A stretch of DNA of 64,000 bases from Bacillota bacterium. Its GTDB lineage: Bacteria > Bacillota > Clostridia > Christensenellales > SZUA-584. Shown here one piece after another: positions 17,923-26,581 of the stretch. Under the pieces are notes generated by a model, which ran no database searches, was not told the origin of the DNA, and worked only from the letters and a program-made list of their open reading frames with translations. A program made the translations under genes and the position numbers. The stretch lies in NCBI GenBank assembly GCA_023412005.1, contig JAEYOE010000012.1, positions 248,001 to 312,000 on the forward strand, written 5' to 3'. Position 1 is the stretch's first letter. Each line of letters opens with the position of its first letter.

Positions 17923-19335
17923 ATGCGCATGATTATTTGTATGATACTTGAAGGATGCTATCCTTATGTGCGAGGCGGGGTATCCGGCTGGACGGACAGC
18001 TATATCAGAGCCATGCCGCAGCATTCGTTTATTCTTTGGACGATTGCTGCATCAGAAAAAAGCCGCGGGCTTTATAAATACAAGCTTCCGCCGAATGTGA
18101 TTCGTGTACACGAGGTGTTTTTGGATTACGCATTAAAAAAACAGCCCATCAAAAGCAACAGGTCAACGTTTTCACCTGACGAAGTCGGTCATATACAAAA
18201 CCTGATAAATGCGACAGATCCGGACTGGGAGATGCTTTTCCAATGCTTCCGCAAGACAGCCGGTAATCCGGTTTCGTTTTTGATGAGCGAGCAATTTCTG
18301 CAAATGACGAAGCAGCTTTGTATGAGCAAGCTTCAAAACATCGCTTTCGCCGAATTGTATTATTGCTTGCGGTCTATGTTTTTGCCATTAATCTATTTGA
18401 TGGGGCAGCCAATCCCAATGGCGGATATATACCATGCCACCGCGACGGGGTTTGGCGGCTTATTAGGTGCCATGGGCAAATGGAAGCACCAAAAACCGTT
18501 TATTCTGACCGAGCATGGAATTTATACGCGTGAACGTGAAGAAGAAATTCTGCGATCCAAGTGGGTTGGTTCCGCTTTCAAAGATATATGGATTCAACTT
18601 TTTCATATGCTTTCACAATGCGCCTATTCCAAAGCGGATATTGTCACGTCGCTGTTTGAAAGGGCAAAAGAGACGCAAATACAATTGGGCTGCTCGCCGG
18701 GCAAATGCCTCGTCGTAAAAAACGGTATTGATTATGATAAATTTGCAGTTATACCGTTGAAGGTGCCGGATGGCTTCATTGATATTGGCGCGATTGTTCG
18801 TATAGCGCCCATAAAGGATATTAAGACAATGATCTATTCCTTTGCGGAACTCAAGCATGATTTCCCGCTGGCGCGGCTGCATATTCTGGGAGATACGGAT
18901 GACAAGGAATATTATGATGAGTGCGTGGCGTTAATTGCAAATCTTGAGGTGAAGGATATTTATCTGGTCGGTAATAAAGATGTTAAGGCATACTTGGGAA
19001 AATTGGATTTTACGATTTTGACAAGCATATCTGAGGGACAGCCTTTGGCCGTTATTGAATCACTGGCGGCCGGCAGGCCTTGCGTGGTAACAGACGTTGG
19101 CAGCTGCAGAGAATTGGTGGAAGGAGATAAGCAAGATACATTTGGCGCGGCAGGTATCTGCATTCCCCCCATGCACAGAGCCGCACTGACAAATGCCATG
19201 CTCAAGCTTTGCACCAGCGAAAGCCTTCGCCATTCTATGGGCAAAGCCGGCAAGCAGCGCATGATGAAGCTTTACACGCATAAAAGAATGATTAAAACAT
19301 ATGAGAGCTTATATTATACGGAAAGGCGCAAATGA
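17923..19335 (+). CDS. pelF: PelF glycosyltransferase (GT4)
   Basis: The protein has 470 residues with the PelF hallmark start CMILEGCYPYVRGGVSGW. Further GT4 landmarks are HGIYTREREEEI in the N-terminal half, VVKNGIDYDKF at the domain junction and the nucleotide-sugar motif EGQPLAVIESLAAGRPCVVTD. It is soluble and cytoplasmic, and polymerises Pel from UDP-GalNAc/UDP-GlcNAc. It starts directly after the pelA stop, consistent with one transcript. Confidence 0.93.
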   Translation: MRMIICMILEGCYPYVRGGVSGWTDSYIRAMPQHSFILWTIAASEKSRGLYKYKLPPNVIRVHEVFLDYALKKQPIKSNRSTFSPDEVGHIQNLINATDPDWEMLFQCFRKTAGNPVSFLMSEQFLQMTKQLCMSKLQNIAFAELYYCLRSMFLPLIYLMGQPIPMADIYHATATGFGGLLGAMGKWKHQKPFILTEHGIYTREREEEILRSKWVGSAFKDIWIQLFHMLSQCAYSKADIVTSLFERAKETQIQLGCSPGKCLVVKNGIDYDKFAVIPLKVPDGFIDIGAIVRIAPIKDIKTMIYSFAELKHDFPLARLHILGDTDDKEYYDECVALIANLEVKDIYLVGNKDVKAYLGKLDFTILTSISEGQPLAVIESLAAGRPCVVTDVGSCRELVEGDKQDTFGAAGICIPPMHRAALTNAMLKLCTSESLRHSMGKAGKQRMMKLYTHKRMIKTYESLYYTERRK

Positions 19336-19336
19336 T

Positions 19337-20869
19337 ATGGCTGGAATAGGATTCGAGCTCAAGAAGCTGTTTGTTCATAAAGGTATATTGGGAAATTTAA
19401 AGGCCTATGGCGTGGCCGGTATTGTTTGCACCGGCCCAATGCTGCTTGGCATATTGCTGCTATTGGTAATGCGCTATATTGCATCACTCGGCGGTGCCTC
19501 AGTGGCCACACAAGATACGTTGGTCGCCATGATAACGCATACCTTGATTGCCTCATTAACAATTTCAAGCATCTTCTTAATGGTGGTGACACGGTATACA
19601 GCCGATATGCTGTATACGAACGAACCGGAGAAAATATTGCCGTCTTTCTACGGAAGTTCCGCGATATTATTGATAATCGGCAGCCTTGGTTATGGCACAT
19701 TTCTCGCCTTAACAACCGCGCCGCTGGCGTACAAAGCTTTATGCTATATTCTTTTTTGTGTGCTGATCGTTGTTTGGTTGCAGGTGAGCTATATAACCGC
19801 ACTTAAAAACTACCGCAGAATACTGTTATGGTTTTTTATCGGCGTTGTTGTTTCAATACTATCCGGATTTCTTTTCATCATCGCGCAAATCAATACAATC
19901 ATCGCTTTGCTTTGTGCGCTGATTATTGGATACGGAACGATCATGTCTGGTTTCTTTGTATTAATGCATCGGTACTTTCCTAAAGGGCAAGGCAGCTCAA
20001 TTGCCTTTTTGAAGTGGATTAGCAGGTATCCATCGCTGCTGTTTATGGGCGTGTTCATGTCGATAGGCGCCTTTGGTCATTTGGTCATCGCTTGGTTTGG
20101 CCCATACGGCAGGCAGGCATTTGGCCTTTTTCATGACGCGCCACTCTATGATGTTCCTGCATTTATTGCGTTTCTATCGGTCATCCCCACCACAATTGGA
20201 TTTGTAACGTCCTTAGAAGCCAATTTCTATCCAAAATATAAGCATTACTTTTTCCTTTATAATAACGGAGGAACGTTAAAGGATATCGAATTAGCTGAGA
20301 TGGAAATGATTCAGGTGCTCAAGAAAGAAATCTATTATCTTGCACAAAAACAGTTTATCACAACAATGTTATTTATTATCGTCGGGGGCTTTCTTTTGCT
20401 GCCAAGCTCCATGATATTGAATGAGACATCGTTAAGCATATACCGGATACTGTGTATCGGCTATGGGTTGTATGCAATCGCGAATAGTCTGTTCCTTATC
20501 CTTTTGTATTTTGCTGATAACAAGGGAGCCTTTTTGACATCCTTGGTATTTATGCTTACCGGTATTATCAGCACCATAGCGCTGTCTTATGTGAATAATA
20601 ATTATATTGGTTTTGGTTTTCTGATCGGCAGTTTCTTGATGTATTTGGTCGCATGGTTGCGAATGAGGTATTATCTGAATTCACTGCAATATCATATCCT
20701 GTGCGCACAGCCGGTTGGCGTGACGAAAACCGACGGCATATTCTCGGTGATGAATGCAAGAACGAGAATCAGTGAACCGCAGAACGGACGCGCCAAACAC
20801 AGAAGAAACAGCAGAGCAGCCATCATTCAGCATAAAACGGCCGGACAAATCAGAATAGGGGAACGATGA
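19337..20869 (+). CDS. pelG: PelG exopolysaccharide transporter
   Basis: This integral membrane protein has about twelve hydrophobic segments and belongs to the MOP/MATE-like superfamily. Its start MAGIGFELKKLF is the conserved PelG N-terminus, so ATG 19337, one base after the pelF stop, was chosen over an upstream in-frame TTG. PelG exports the growing polymer in complex with PelD, PelE and PelF. The last 60 residues or so form a basic hydrophilic tail (GRAKHRRNSRAA) that seems longer than needed for the core and may be species-specific. Confidence 0.92.
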   Translation: MAGIGFELKKLFVHKGILGNLKAYGVAGIVCTGPMLLGILLLLVMRYIASLGGASVATQDTLVAMITHTLIASLTISSIFLMVVTRYTADMLYTNEPEKILPSFYGSSAILLIIGSLGYGTFLALTTAPLAYKALCYILFCVLIVVWLQVSYITALKNYRRILLWFFIGVVVSILSGFLFIIAQINTIIALLCALIIGYGTIMSGFFVLMHRYFPKGQGSSIAFLKWISRYPSLLFMGVFMSIGAFGHLVIAWFGPYGRQAFGLFHDAPLYDVPAFIAFLSVIPTTIGFVTSLEANFYPKYKHYFFLYNNGGTLKDIELAEMEMIQVLKKEIYYLAQKQFITTMLFIIVGGFLLLPSSMILNETSLSIYRILCIGYGLYAIANSLFLILLYFADNKGAFLTSLVFMLTGIISTIALSYVNNNYIGFGFLIGSFLMYLVAWLRMRYYLNSLQYHILCAQPVGVTKTDGIFSVMNARTRISEPQNGRAKHRRNSRAAIIQHKTAGQIRIGER

Positions 20870-20930
20870 AGAGCATGATAGCACGGCTATGGCGTACAAA
20901 TTAAAAAGGCGATAAAAAATGATGCAAAAT

Positions 20931-20963
20931 CAATACGCCCGCATTGTGCATGCAGGCGTATTG
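20931..20963. terminator. Bidirectional hairpin between convergent pelG and beta-helix genes
   Basis: CAATACGCC pairs with GGCGTATTG, with an inner GCAT/ATGC. On the minus strand the stem is followed by a U-rich stretch, so it mainly ends the minus-strand gene. On the plus strand it may also stop pel transcription. Confidence 0.72.
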
Positions 20964-20972
20964 AACGAATTA

Positions 20973-23096
20973 TCAATATGCTGTTTGAAGCACAAAAAAG
21001 GCTGAATAATCGCCATACACAGCTTTGCCTGAAACCGAACGATAGGCCCGTATTTTGTAGTAATACACCGTGGAAGCACTGAGCTTTGTATCGTAATAAT
21101 AGTTGCTGCTTGTTATGGCTAGCCGCGTGAAGGGCTCAAGTATCGATTCGGAACGCCACACCTCATATTTTGTACTGCCGGGGACAGCCCCCCAGGCAAG
21201 CTTGATGTTGCCGGAAGAAATCCGGGTTGCCGATACGGCACTTGGCGCTCCCAATGCAGTGCGAATGGAAACAACCGCTGAAAAAGGGCTATAAACCTTC
21301 GTAACGCCTGATAACCGGTACGCGCGAACCTTGTAGTTATACCAGGTTCCGGCTGCGACGCTTGTATGGGTAAAGTCTGTATAAGAAGTCGTCGCTATCA
21401 ATGAATAAGACTCCGTTCCAGAAGCCGCACGATACAGCTGATATTTCACAGCACCTTTCACAGCATCCCAGGATATTTTTACGCTGTTATAAGAAAGCGC
21501 TACTGCTTTTATTGATGCGGGTGCGGGGAACGCAGACGGCGTTGCGCTTGGCGTCGGCGAGGGTGTTGGGGTTGGCGTACGTGTTGGCGTCGGGCCGGAT
21601 GTCGGTATTGACGTACGCGAGGGTGTCGGTATTGACGTACGCGAGGGTGTCGGAGCGGGCGTGGGTGTCGGAACCACGGTCGGTGCCGGTGTCACAACGA
21701 TACCGGAATTGTATTCATATGCGCCGCAATCAACAGCCAAGACCATCATGCGGGTCGATCCTTCATAATCCACTGTTCCGACTGTATCTGTGGTTATTGC
21801 AGGGTCACCGGCATCAATGGCGGGAGAAGCCGCTTGTAAATGAAAATCCAAGCTGCTTACAAAACGAGGATCGATATATTTATCCGTTGCGCTTAGCCCG
21901 CTGGGCTTTGAATCCCCGTACCATATATTATGGTTAAACGTATTGGCTGCAGCATTCCCTTCGCGAAGCGTACCACCGAAGAAAATATTATTGGCAAGAA
22001 TATTATTCTGTGCCTTCTGTATTTGAACGGTTATTGCGTTATTGCAAAAGGTGTTGTTCACAAAAGTACAATTTTGCGCATAGCCATTACTTGATTCGGC
22101 ACCACCAAAGCATAAGCCATACAATTCACAACCGGAAACAACATTGTTTCTTACTAATATATAATCAGAGGCTTTGTTTTGGTGCTCGCTGGCAACTTCA
22201 ATGCCGATATCGCAGTTATACACCCTGTTGCGCTCGATCGTAATTTGAGTTCCTCCGTCCACATACAAACCATCAGCGCAAGTGTCGTTGCCATATGCGG
22301 GATTGCCTTTCGACGTCAAATTATAAACCGTGTTCCCGGAAACAATACCATTTCGGGCCTGATCGTTCGAGGGTGCGGTTCCTTCAAAGCCAATACAGTC
22401 GATACCGATATTGTTATTGTCGTGCACGCGGTTGTTGGTAATTCTGAAACCGTCAACATTGCCGTTGACCACAACAGCTTCAGAAGATCCTAATCGGCAA
22501 TTATAAACTTCGTTGCCGTCAATAATCAAGTTGTTTATAGACTGCGAGCCGCTCGTTGCATACACGGCAATGCCATGCGCATCTCGTGACGATTCAATGT
22601 TATGAATTTTGTTACCCAGAATCTGAATGCCAGACCCGTATCCTGACACAAAAATGCCCGCAGGGGGATCTCCGTCGGTGCTGTTGCATATTTCCAGCCC
22701 TTTAATTCTCACGTAGCTTTTATTGGTGATATTAATAACGCCATCGCCGTTTCCTTCTGAACCATCAACAATGACGGTGTCGTTATTATAATTCTGAATC
22801 GTAATATACGCGCCTGACGTACCGGATGTCGGCACAGTAATTTTCTCTTTATAGGTTCCTGCTAATATACACACCGTATCTCCGGCAATAACAGAATGAC
22901 ATGCCTTTTGTATCGTCTTCCAGGGTGTTTCGAATGACCCGTTGTTGTTGTCGTTTCCGCTCGTTGAAACATAATATATGATGCCGCTTGCGGCAAAGGA
23001 TATGTCGGGTGTATCGATGCAGTACATGATTTGAATCATAACCAGAACACCAACAATCAATACAAGAAACAATTTCAGACGGCGCCTTATCATCAT
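20973..23096 (-). CDS. Secreted right-handed beta-helix protein with two Fn3 domains
   Basis: The protein has 707 residues. A signal peptide (about 1-35, hydrophobic LFLVLIVGVLVMIQIM) leads to YYVSTSGNDNNNGS, the start motif of DUF1565/PL9-like parallel beta-helix proteins. Repeated N-x-I/V coils run to about residue 440. A 60-residue proline/threonine linker (PTPSRTSIP repeats) joins two fibronectin type III domains. Such proteins bind or cleave acidic polysaccharides at the cell surface. A lyase active site could not be confirmed. AAGGAGG lies about 8 bases before the ATG. The leader can form alternative hairpins around that site (see the regulatory entry). It converges on the pel operon, so a role in the matrix is plausible. 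Confidence 0.82.
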   Translation of the reverse strand: MMIRRRLKLFLVLIVGVLVMIQIMYCIDTPDISFAASGIIYYVSTSGNDNNNGSFETPWKTIQKACHSVIAGDTVCILAGTYKEKITVPTSGTSGAYITIQNYNNDTVIVDGSEGNGDGVINITNKSYVRIKGLEICNSTDGDPPAGIFVSGYGSGIQILGNKIHNIESSRDAHGIAVYATSGSQSINNLIIDGNEVYNCRLGSSEAVVVNGNVDGFRITNNRVHDNNNIGIDCIGFEGTAPSNDQARNGIVSGNTVYNLTSKGNPAYGNDTCADGLYVDGGTQITIERNRVYNCDIGIEVASEHQNKASDYILVRNNVVSGCELYGLCFGGAESSNGYAQNCTFVNNTFCNNAITVQIQKAQNNILANNIFFGGTLREGNAAANTFNHNIWYGDSKPSGLSATDKYIDPRFVSSLDFHLQAASPAIDAGDPAITTDTVGTVDYEGSTRMMVLAVDCGAYEYNSGIVVTPAPTVVPTPTPAPTPSRTSIPTPSRTSIPTSGPTPTRTPTPTPSPTPSATPSAFPAPASIKAVALSYNSVKISWDAVKGAVKYQLYRAASGTESYSLIATTSYTDFTHTSVAAGTWYNYKVRAYRLSGVTKVYSPFSAVVSIRTALGAPSAVSATRISSGNIKLAWGAVPGSTKYEVWRSESILEPFTRLAITSSNYYYDTKLSASTVYYYKIRAYRSVSGKAVYGDYSAFFVLQTAY
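21601..21648 (-). repeat. Two perfect 24-bp direct repeats in the linker
   Basis: A 24-base unit (starting GTCGGTATTGACGTACGCGA on the plus strand) occurs twice back to back and encodes a repeated TPSRTSIP stretch of the proline-rich linker. The exact identity suggests recent slippage or length variation. Confidence 0.85.
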
Positions 23097-23240
23097 GGTG
23101 AAAACCTCCTTTTATATTTGTTCATAGAGGTTTTTTCGCTTTAAACCTCCGGTAACCCGACGATTATAGCTTGCCTTAAGCTTTTGAGCCTGCATAAAAC
23201 CCTTTTGTTTTTGCCAACTTCAACATACGGCGATACGTAA
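23097..23240 (-). promoter_or_regulatory. Structured leader with two competing hairpins masking or freeing the ribosome site
   Basis: Read on the minus strand, the leader holds small hairpins (AAAAC/GTTTT, AGCTT/AAGCT), then TCGGGTTACCGGAGGTTT. GAGGTTT can pair with AAACCTC about 10 bases on, forming a free-standing hairpin. The same AAAACCTC can instead pair with GAGGTTTT, which is the ribosome site itself. The two pairings exclude each other, the arrangement of a translational riboswitch. The GGGTTACCG segment recalls the 3' part of the c-di-GMP-I (GEMM) aptamer, but the rest of that consensus was not found, so no ligand is assigned. Confidence 0.45.
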
Positions 23241-23389
23241 AACTTGTGATTCTATGCAAATCGAAATAACGGATGACACTGAACCTATTATTTTATGCCC
23301 AGCGTGCGGTTAATTTATACATTAATATTTATCATGGCTATTAGGATGAATCATCAGTCTTGTATTGGCCTTTTTTATTGACTTGTCAT

Positions 23390-23596
23390 ATGCTCAAATG
23401 GTTGCATATCATAGTCAGCAACGAAAAGGCCTTTGTGTCTGGTACTTTGCACGGGTTGGGCAAAAAGCATTTGCAGAGCTGCTTGGATGAGTACTGTTAC
23501 CGGTTCAACCGCAGGTGTACGGGAGGCGGAATATTCGACAGGTTGCTTTTTGCAGCAACTCAGTCAGCCCCATTACGTTTTGCTGACTTAGCTTAA
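23390..23596 (+). mobile_element. IS1595-family transposase C-terminal remnant
   Basis: A 68-residue open stretch reads WLHIIVSNEK, GTLHGLGKKHLQSCLDEY and CYRFNRR, which is the conserved C-terminal end of ISXO2/IS1595 transposases. The catalytic DDE part and the inverted repeats are missing, so the element is dead. The rest of the 510-base gap up to the beta-helix gene, apart from its leader, shows nothing recognisable. Confidence 0.75.
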
Positions 23597-23606
23597 TAGC
23601 CATGCA

Positions 23607-24401
23607 TTAAGTCACCAGCCATTTCTTTTGCGCCTTGATCCACCTTCCATAAAGAAGTTTTGCGACGATCCTTGCAGGAACGAGCTTGCCAAGAACGCTG
23701 AAAGTTCTGTTAACGATACCCGGCACATACAGCTTACGACCGTGCAGCGCGCGTGCGATGGTTTGATGCGCGACGGCTTCCAGGCGGTTTGTTGTGGCGT
23801 TGCCCCAAAAACCTTGTGAGATGATGCCATTCATCGCTTCGTCGGTGGTGCAAAGCCCGCCGGGGCACAGCGACAGCACGGATACCTGCTCCGGCTTGAG
23901 TTCGCATGCCAGCGCAATGGAAAAATCCAAAAGAAAACGCTTGGAGGCGGCATAAGTGGCCTTGAGGGGGATGGGGTACATAGAAGCCAGGCTGGACACA
24001 AAGACAATATGAAACCGGCTGTGCTTGCGCCGCTGATTAAGCGCCGCATGGGTGACCCTGAGTGTGCCTTCGATGTTGAGCTTTACAATATCGAGAAGCT
24101 GCTTGGATTGACGCACCGTAAACCCGCCTTCAAAATCAACACCGGCCACATTGAGCAGCATGTCAAAACGGATATTGTTCTGCCTTGCAAAGTCCATCAT
24201 GTCATCAACAGCGTTATCGCGGGTGATATCGCATGGGAAGGTGTGCACCTCTACGTCGTATTGACACTGCAGCCCCTGCTTTATGGCCTCAAGCCCACTG
24301 CCGTTGATGTCTGTCAGCAGCATATTGTAGCTGCGTTTTGCGCATTCTACCGCGAACGCTCTGCCAAGGCCGCCCGCTGCGCCGGTGATTAATACATTCA
24401 T
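23607..24401 (-). CDS. Short-chain dehydrogenase/reductase (SDR), copy 1
   Basis: This 264-residue classical SDR has TGAAGGLG for cofactor binding, NVAG, SSLAS with the catalytic serine, and Tyr-x3-Lys in YAASK. Substrate unknown. The C-terminal extension (VNRTFSVLGKLVPARIVAKLLYGRW) is seen in SDRs of the DltE/YqjQ type, which often act on lipids or aldehydes. It starts in a 4-base ATGA overlap with the second SDR gene, with GGAGG in front, so the two are co-translated. Confidence 0.88.
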   Translation of the reverse strand: MNVLITGAAGGLGRAFAVECAKRSYNMLLTDINGSGLEAIKQGLQCQYDVEVHTFPCDITRDNAVDDMMDFARQNNIRFDMLLNVAGVDFEGGFTVRQSKQLLDIVKLNIEGTLRVTHAALNQRRKHSRFHIVFVSSLASMYPIPLKATYAASKRFLLDFSIALACELKPEQVSVLSLCPGGLCTTDEAMNGIISQGFWGNATTNRLEAVAHQTIARALHGRKLYVPGIVNRTFSVLGKLVPARIVAKLLYGRWIKAQKKWLVT

Positions 24402-25258
24402 ATCAATTCCTCCGTTCCGAACGAAATGTTGCAGAGTTTTTCACAGAGCGCAAACAGCCGATCGGCATTGGCGGCAGTCACCTGTTTGCTGTAAGGTGCC
24501 TTTTTGCATAGATAATAGTACAAATGGTCTTCGGGCGGCTGAGCGCTGCAAAGGAATGCATACGTCTTTGCGGGAACTTCCGGGGCAACGCCCTGCTTTT
24601 TGCGGATAGACCATACAAGGCTGACGAGCCCGCCCGTTTGCTTAAAGCCGATATCCGTTGCCACCAACCCCGGGTCGACCACATATGCTTTGATGCCGAA
24701 CGGCGCGTAATGCCTATTTAGGCTTTGGGCGAACAGCATATTGCATAGCTTTGATTGCTTGTATGCCAGCAGGGGATGATATCGCTTTTGAAACATCACA
24801 TCCTGCCAATGGATTTTCATATGCTTATGAGAGCCGCTGCCCGTCATCATCACGCGGCCGCCGCCGTTTGTTAAATAAGGCATCATATAATGGGTCAGCA
24901 TAAAGCCCGCAAGATGATTCACCGCGAATTGCTGCTCGTAGCCTTCTTCGGTTGTTGTGTACCAGCTTCTTGTACAACCGGCATTGTTGATCAGCGCATG
25001 AAGCCGGCCTTCGCAGCGCTCTTTAAGATGAACCGCAAGGCATTCGGCAATACGCTTGACTTCTCTTTGCTGCATGAGATCGCCCCAATAGTAGGTTAAA
25101 TCGGCAGCGGGGAGCTCTTTTAGCAGCTCTGCTTTTGCGTTTATGCAATTTATCTGTGAATGGCCAATGCCGATCACGCGGAAGTTTTGCTTTAGCAGGG
25201 CGCGGGCCGCCGCAAGGCCGATGCCGCTCGTTGCGCCTGTTATAATCACTGTATTCAT
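24398..25258 (-). CDS. Short-chain dehydrogenase/reductase (SDR), copy 2
   Basis: This is an SDR of the retinol-dehydrogenase-like group: TGATSGIG, NNAG, a TGSGSH serine strand and Tyr-x3-Lys (YKQSK). The ATG at 25258 was chosen because the cofactor strand begins right there (MNTVIITG) and AAAGGA lies 7 bases upstream. The frame is open 50 codons further to an ATG at 25408, which also has a ribosome site. That extension contains a piece that duplicates the end of the DUF1700 gene, so it is probably not native SDR sequence. Function in the PadR operon is unknown. Confidence 0.8.
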   Translation of the reverse strand: MNTVIITGATSGIGLAAARALLKQNFRVIGIGHSQINCINAKAELLKELPAADLTYYWGDLMQQREVKRIAECLAVHLKERCEGRLHALINNAGCTRSWYTTTEEGYEQQFAVNHLAGFMLTHYMMPYLTNGGGRVMMTGSGSHKHMKIHWQDVMFQKRYHPLLAYKQSKLCNMLFAQSLNRHYAPFGIKAYVVDPGLVATDIGFKQTGGLVSLVWSIRKKQGVAPEVPAKTYAFLCSAQPPEDHLYYYLCKKAPYSKQVTAANADRLFALCEKLCNISFGTEELI

Positions 25259-25267
25259 TCGATGGTC

Positions 25268-25470
25268 CTTTCTGATCCAACCGGTGCCGAATTTGCCAGA
25301 ACCCCATAGCGTTTGCACGAGATGGCCGATACCCGGACGTTTAAAGAGTTTACCAAACAGAGCGAGGCCGATTTGGCTGTTCGCGACGGTTGAGATACCT
25401 TTTATCATTTCTTTGCCTTTCTAATTAAACCAGTGCCAGACGTGCCAGAACCCCATAGAATTTGCACTGA
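25268..25470 (-). repeat. Imperfect 51-bp direct repeat flanking the SDR start
   Basis: The segments 25268-25318 and 25417-25467 align without gaps at an offset of 149 bases. They share GCCAGAACCCCATAG and most flanking bases, including the AAAG of a ribosome site. The right copy is the natural end of the DUF1700 gene (GFWHVWHWFN). The left copy is a shifted relic of the same sequence (GFWQIRHRLDQKG). It looks like the scar of a duplicated and then deleted DUF1700-like gene. Confidence 0.7.
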
Positions 25471-26131
25471 TGCTCATGAGCACATACGCGATGATAAACG
25501 CGATGATAAATACGAACAGCGACACCCGTGTGATGACCCGGAGCCTGCGCTTCATTTTGCCGCTAAGCTTGGGCGATGTGGAAAGCGCAGGGCTAATGCG
25601 GCCCGTCATCACATTTTTATGCCAGCGGCGATAGGCGCGCGCAAGCTGGTTTACAAACAGTGTGTAGTAAACCGTTCCGGCTGCGGCGAGCACCGCCAGC
25701 CCAATCATCGAAACGCCCAACAACAATCGGCCGGAAACTGACATCATGGGCAATGGCAGAGTGGCAATTCCGCCGCCAACGAGCAAGTAGATGCCGGATG
25801 CCAGCAACCCCACAGCCGCCGCGCCGAGCACAAGAATGAAGCTGTAAAGCAAAATGCCGAGCATGACCATGATGACATCAAGCAGGCACACACCCGCCTT
25901 TGCAGCAATACCTTTTTGCTTGCCTGTTGCCGCCGCGCCGCCGTCGTATACAAATTGCTTTGCGATGACTTCCGGCTTTTCGAGCTTGGCACAAACCTCT
26001 TCCTCGGTATAGCCATCGGCGATTTTGTACGCAAAATGTTCCTCATACTCTGATAAAATCTCATCGATTTCGTTAACCTTGTTCATTTTTAACGCCTTGG
26101 TCAGTGTGTCAAGGTATTCCTGTTTATTCAT
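25421..26131 (-). CDS. DUF1700 family membrane protein
   Basis: The protein has 236 residues. The N-terminal cytoplasmic part MNKQEYLDTLTKAL..ILSEYEEHF is the DUF1700 signature. It is followed by about four hydrophobic segments (80-110, 113-135, 140-165, 205-230). These proteins are almost always encoded beside PadR-type regulators, and their biochemical role is not settled. It overlaps the padR gene by 8 bases, with AAGGAGGA in front of the ATG. Confidence 0.88.
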   Translation of the reverse strand: MNKQEYLDTLTKALKMNKVNEIDEILSEYEEHFAYKIADGYTEEEVCAKLEKPEVIAKQFVYDGGAAATGKQKGIAAKAGVCLLDVIMVMLGILLYSFILVLGAAAVGLLASGIYLLVGGGIATLPLPMMSVSGRLLLGVSMIGLAVLAAAGTVYYTLFVNQLARAYRRWHKNVMTGRISPALSTSPKLSGKMKRRLRVITRVSLFVFIIAFIIAYVLMSISANSMGFWHVWHWFN

Positions 26132-26444
26132 CTCTATCCTCCTTCAGCAGACCCATAATCGTTGTTGCAAAGCTGAGCCATTCACTCCTTGCTGCCGCGT
26201 ACTCCTTGCGGCCGAGATCCGTTAATGTGTAGTACTTTCTTGGCGGTCCGCCGCTTACCTCGGATATGTAAGTGGTGACCATGCCGTCGCTTTTCAGCTT
26301 GCGCAAAATGGGATAAACCGTTCCGTCCGAAATATCAACGTGCTGAGACAGGTATTCGGAAACATCGTAACCATAGCAATCCCGTTTGCTCAGCAGCGAA
26401 AGAACACACAGCTCGAGCACGCCTTTCTTGTATTGAATATTCAT
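26124..26444 (-). CDS. PadR family transcriptional regulator
   Basis: At 106 residues it is the size of the short PadR-s2 type. The winged helix contains GYDVSEYLSQHVDISDGTVYPILRKL and the wing GPPRKYYTLTDLG. It likely represses its own operon (padR, DUF1700, two SDRs). A perfect 8-base inverted repeat overlaps the -10 box of the promoter just upstream, as expected for autorepression. GAGGT lies about 7 bases before the ATG. Confidence 0.92.
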   Translation of the reverse strand: MNIQYKKGVLELCVLSLLSKRDCYGYDVSEYLSQHVDISDGTVYPILRKLKSDGMVTTYISEVSGGPPRKYYTLTDLGRKEYAAARSEWLSFATTIMGLLKEDRDE

Positions 26445-26476
26445 CGGCTACCTCTTGTTCTGTACAGTATTATTAC

Positions 26477-26516
26477 CACTACTAAAGAATATATAGTAGT
26501 GAATTAAATATGTCAA
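26477..26516 (-). promoter_or_regulatory. Promoter and PadR operator for the padR operon
   Basis: On the minus strand TTGACA (26511-26516), a 17-base spacer and TATATT (26488-26493) form a near-consensus sigma-A promoter. The perfect inverted repeat CACTACTA-n9-TAGTAGTG (26477-26501) covers the spacer end, the -10 box and the start site. A protein bound there would block RNA polymerase. Confidence 0.85.
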
Positions 26517-26581
26517 TACTTTATTTTAAGTGTTGACAACACGGGAACATGAAGCTGATGGGCAAGGTAGGTCAGCTTTAA

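Noticed and set aside
21401..21937. A plus-strand frame rich in Arg/Ser/Val across the linker of the beta-helix gene
   Set aside because: It is the shadow of the proline/threonine-rich linker on the other strand, with no ribosome site or family resemblance.
23097..23240. Calling the beta-helix leader a c-di-GMP-I (GEMM) riboswitch
   Set aside because: Only the GGGTTACCG part fits. The conserved CAAACC and ACGCAAAGCC segments and the GNRA tetraloop were not found, so it is reported as an unassigned structured leader.
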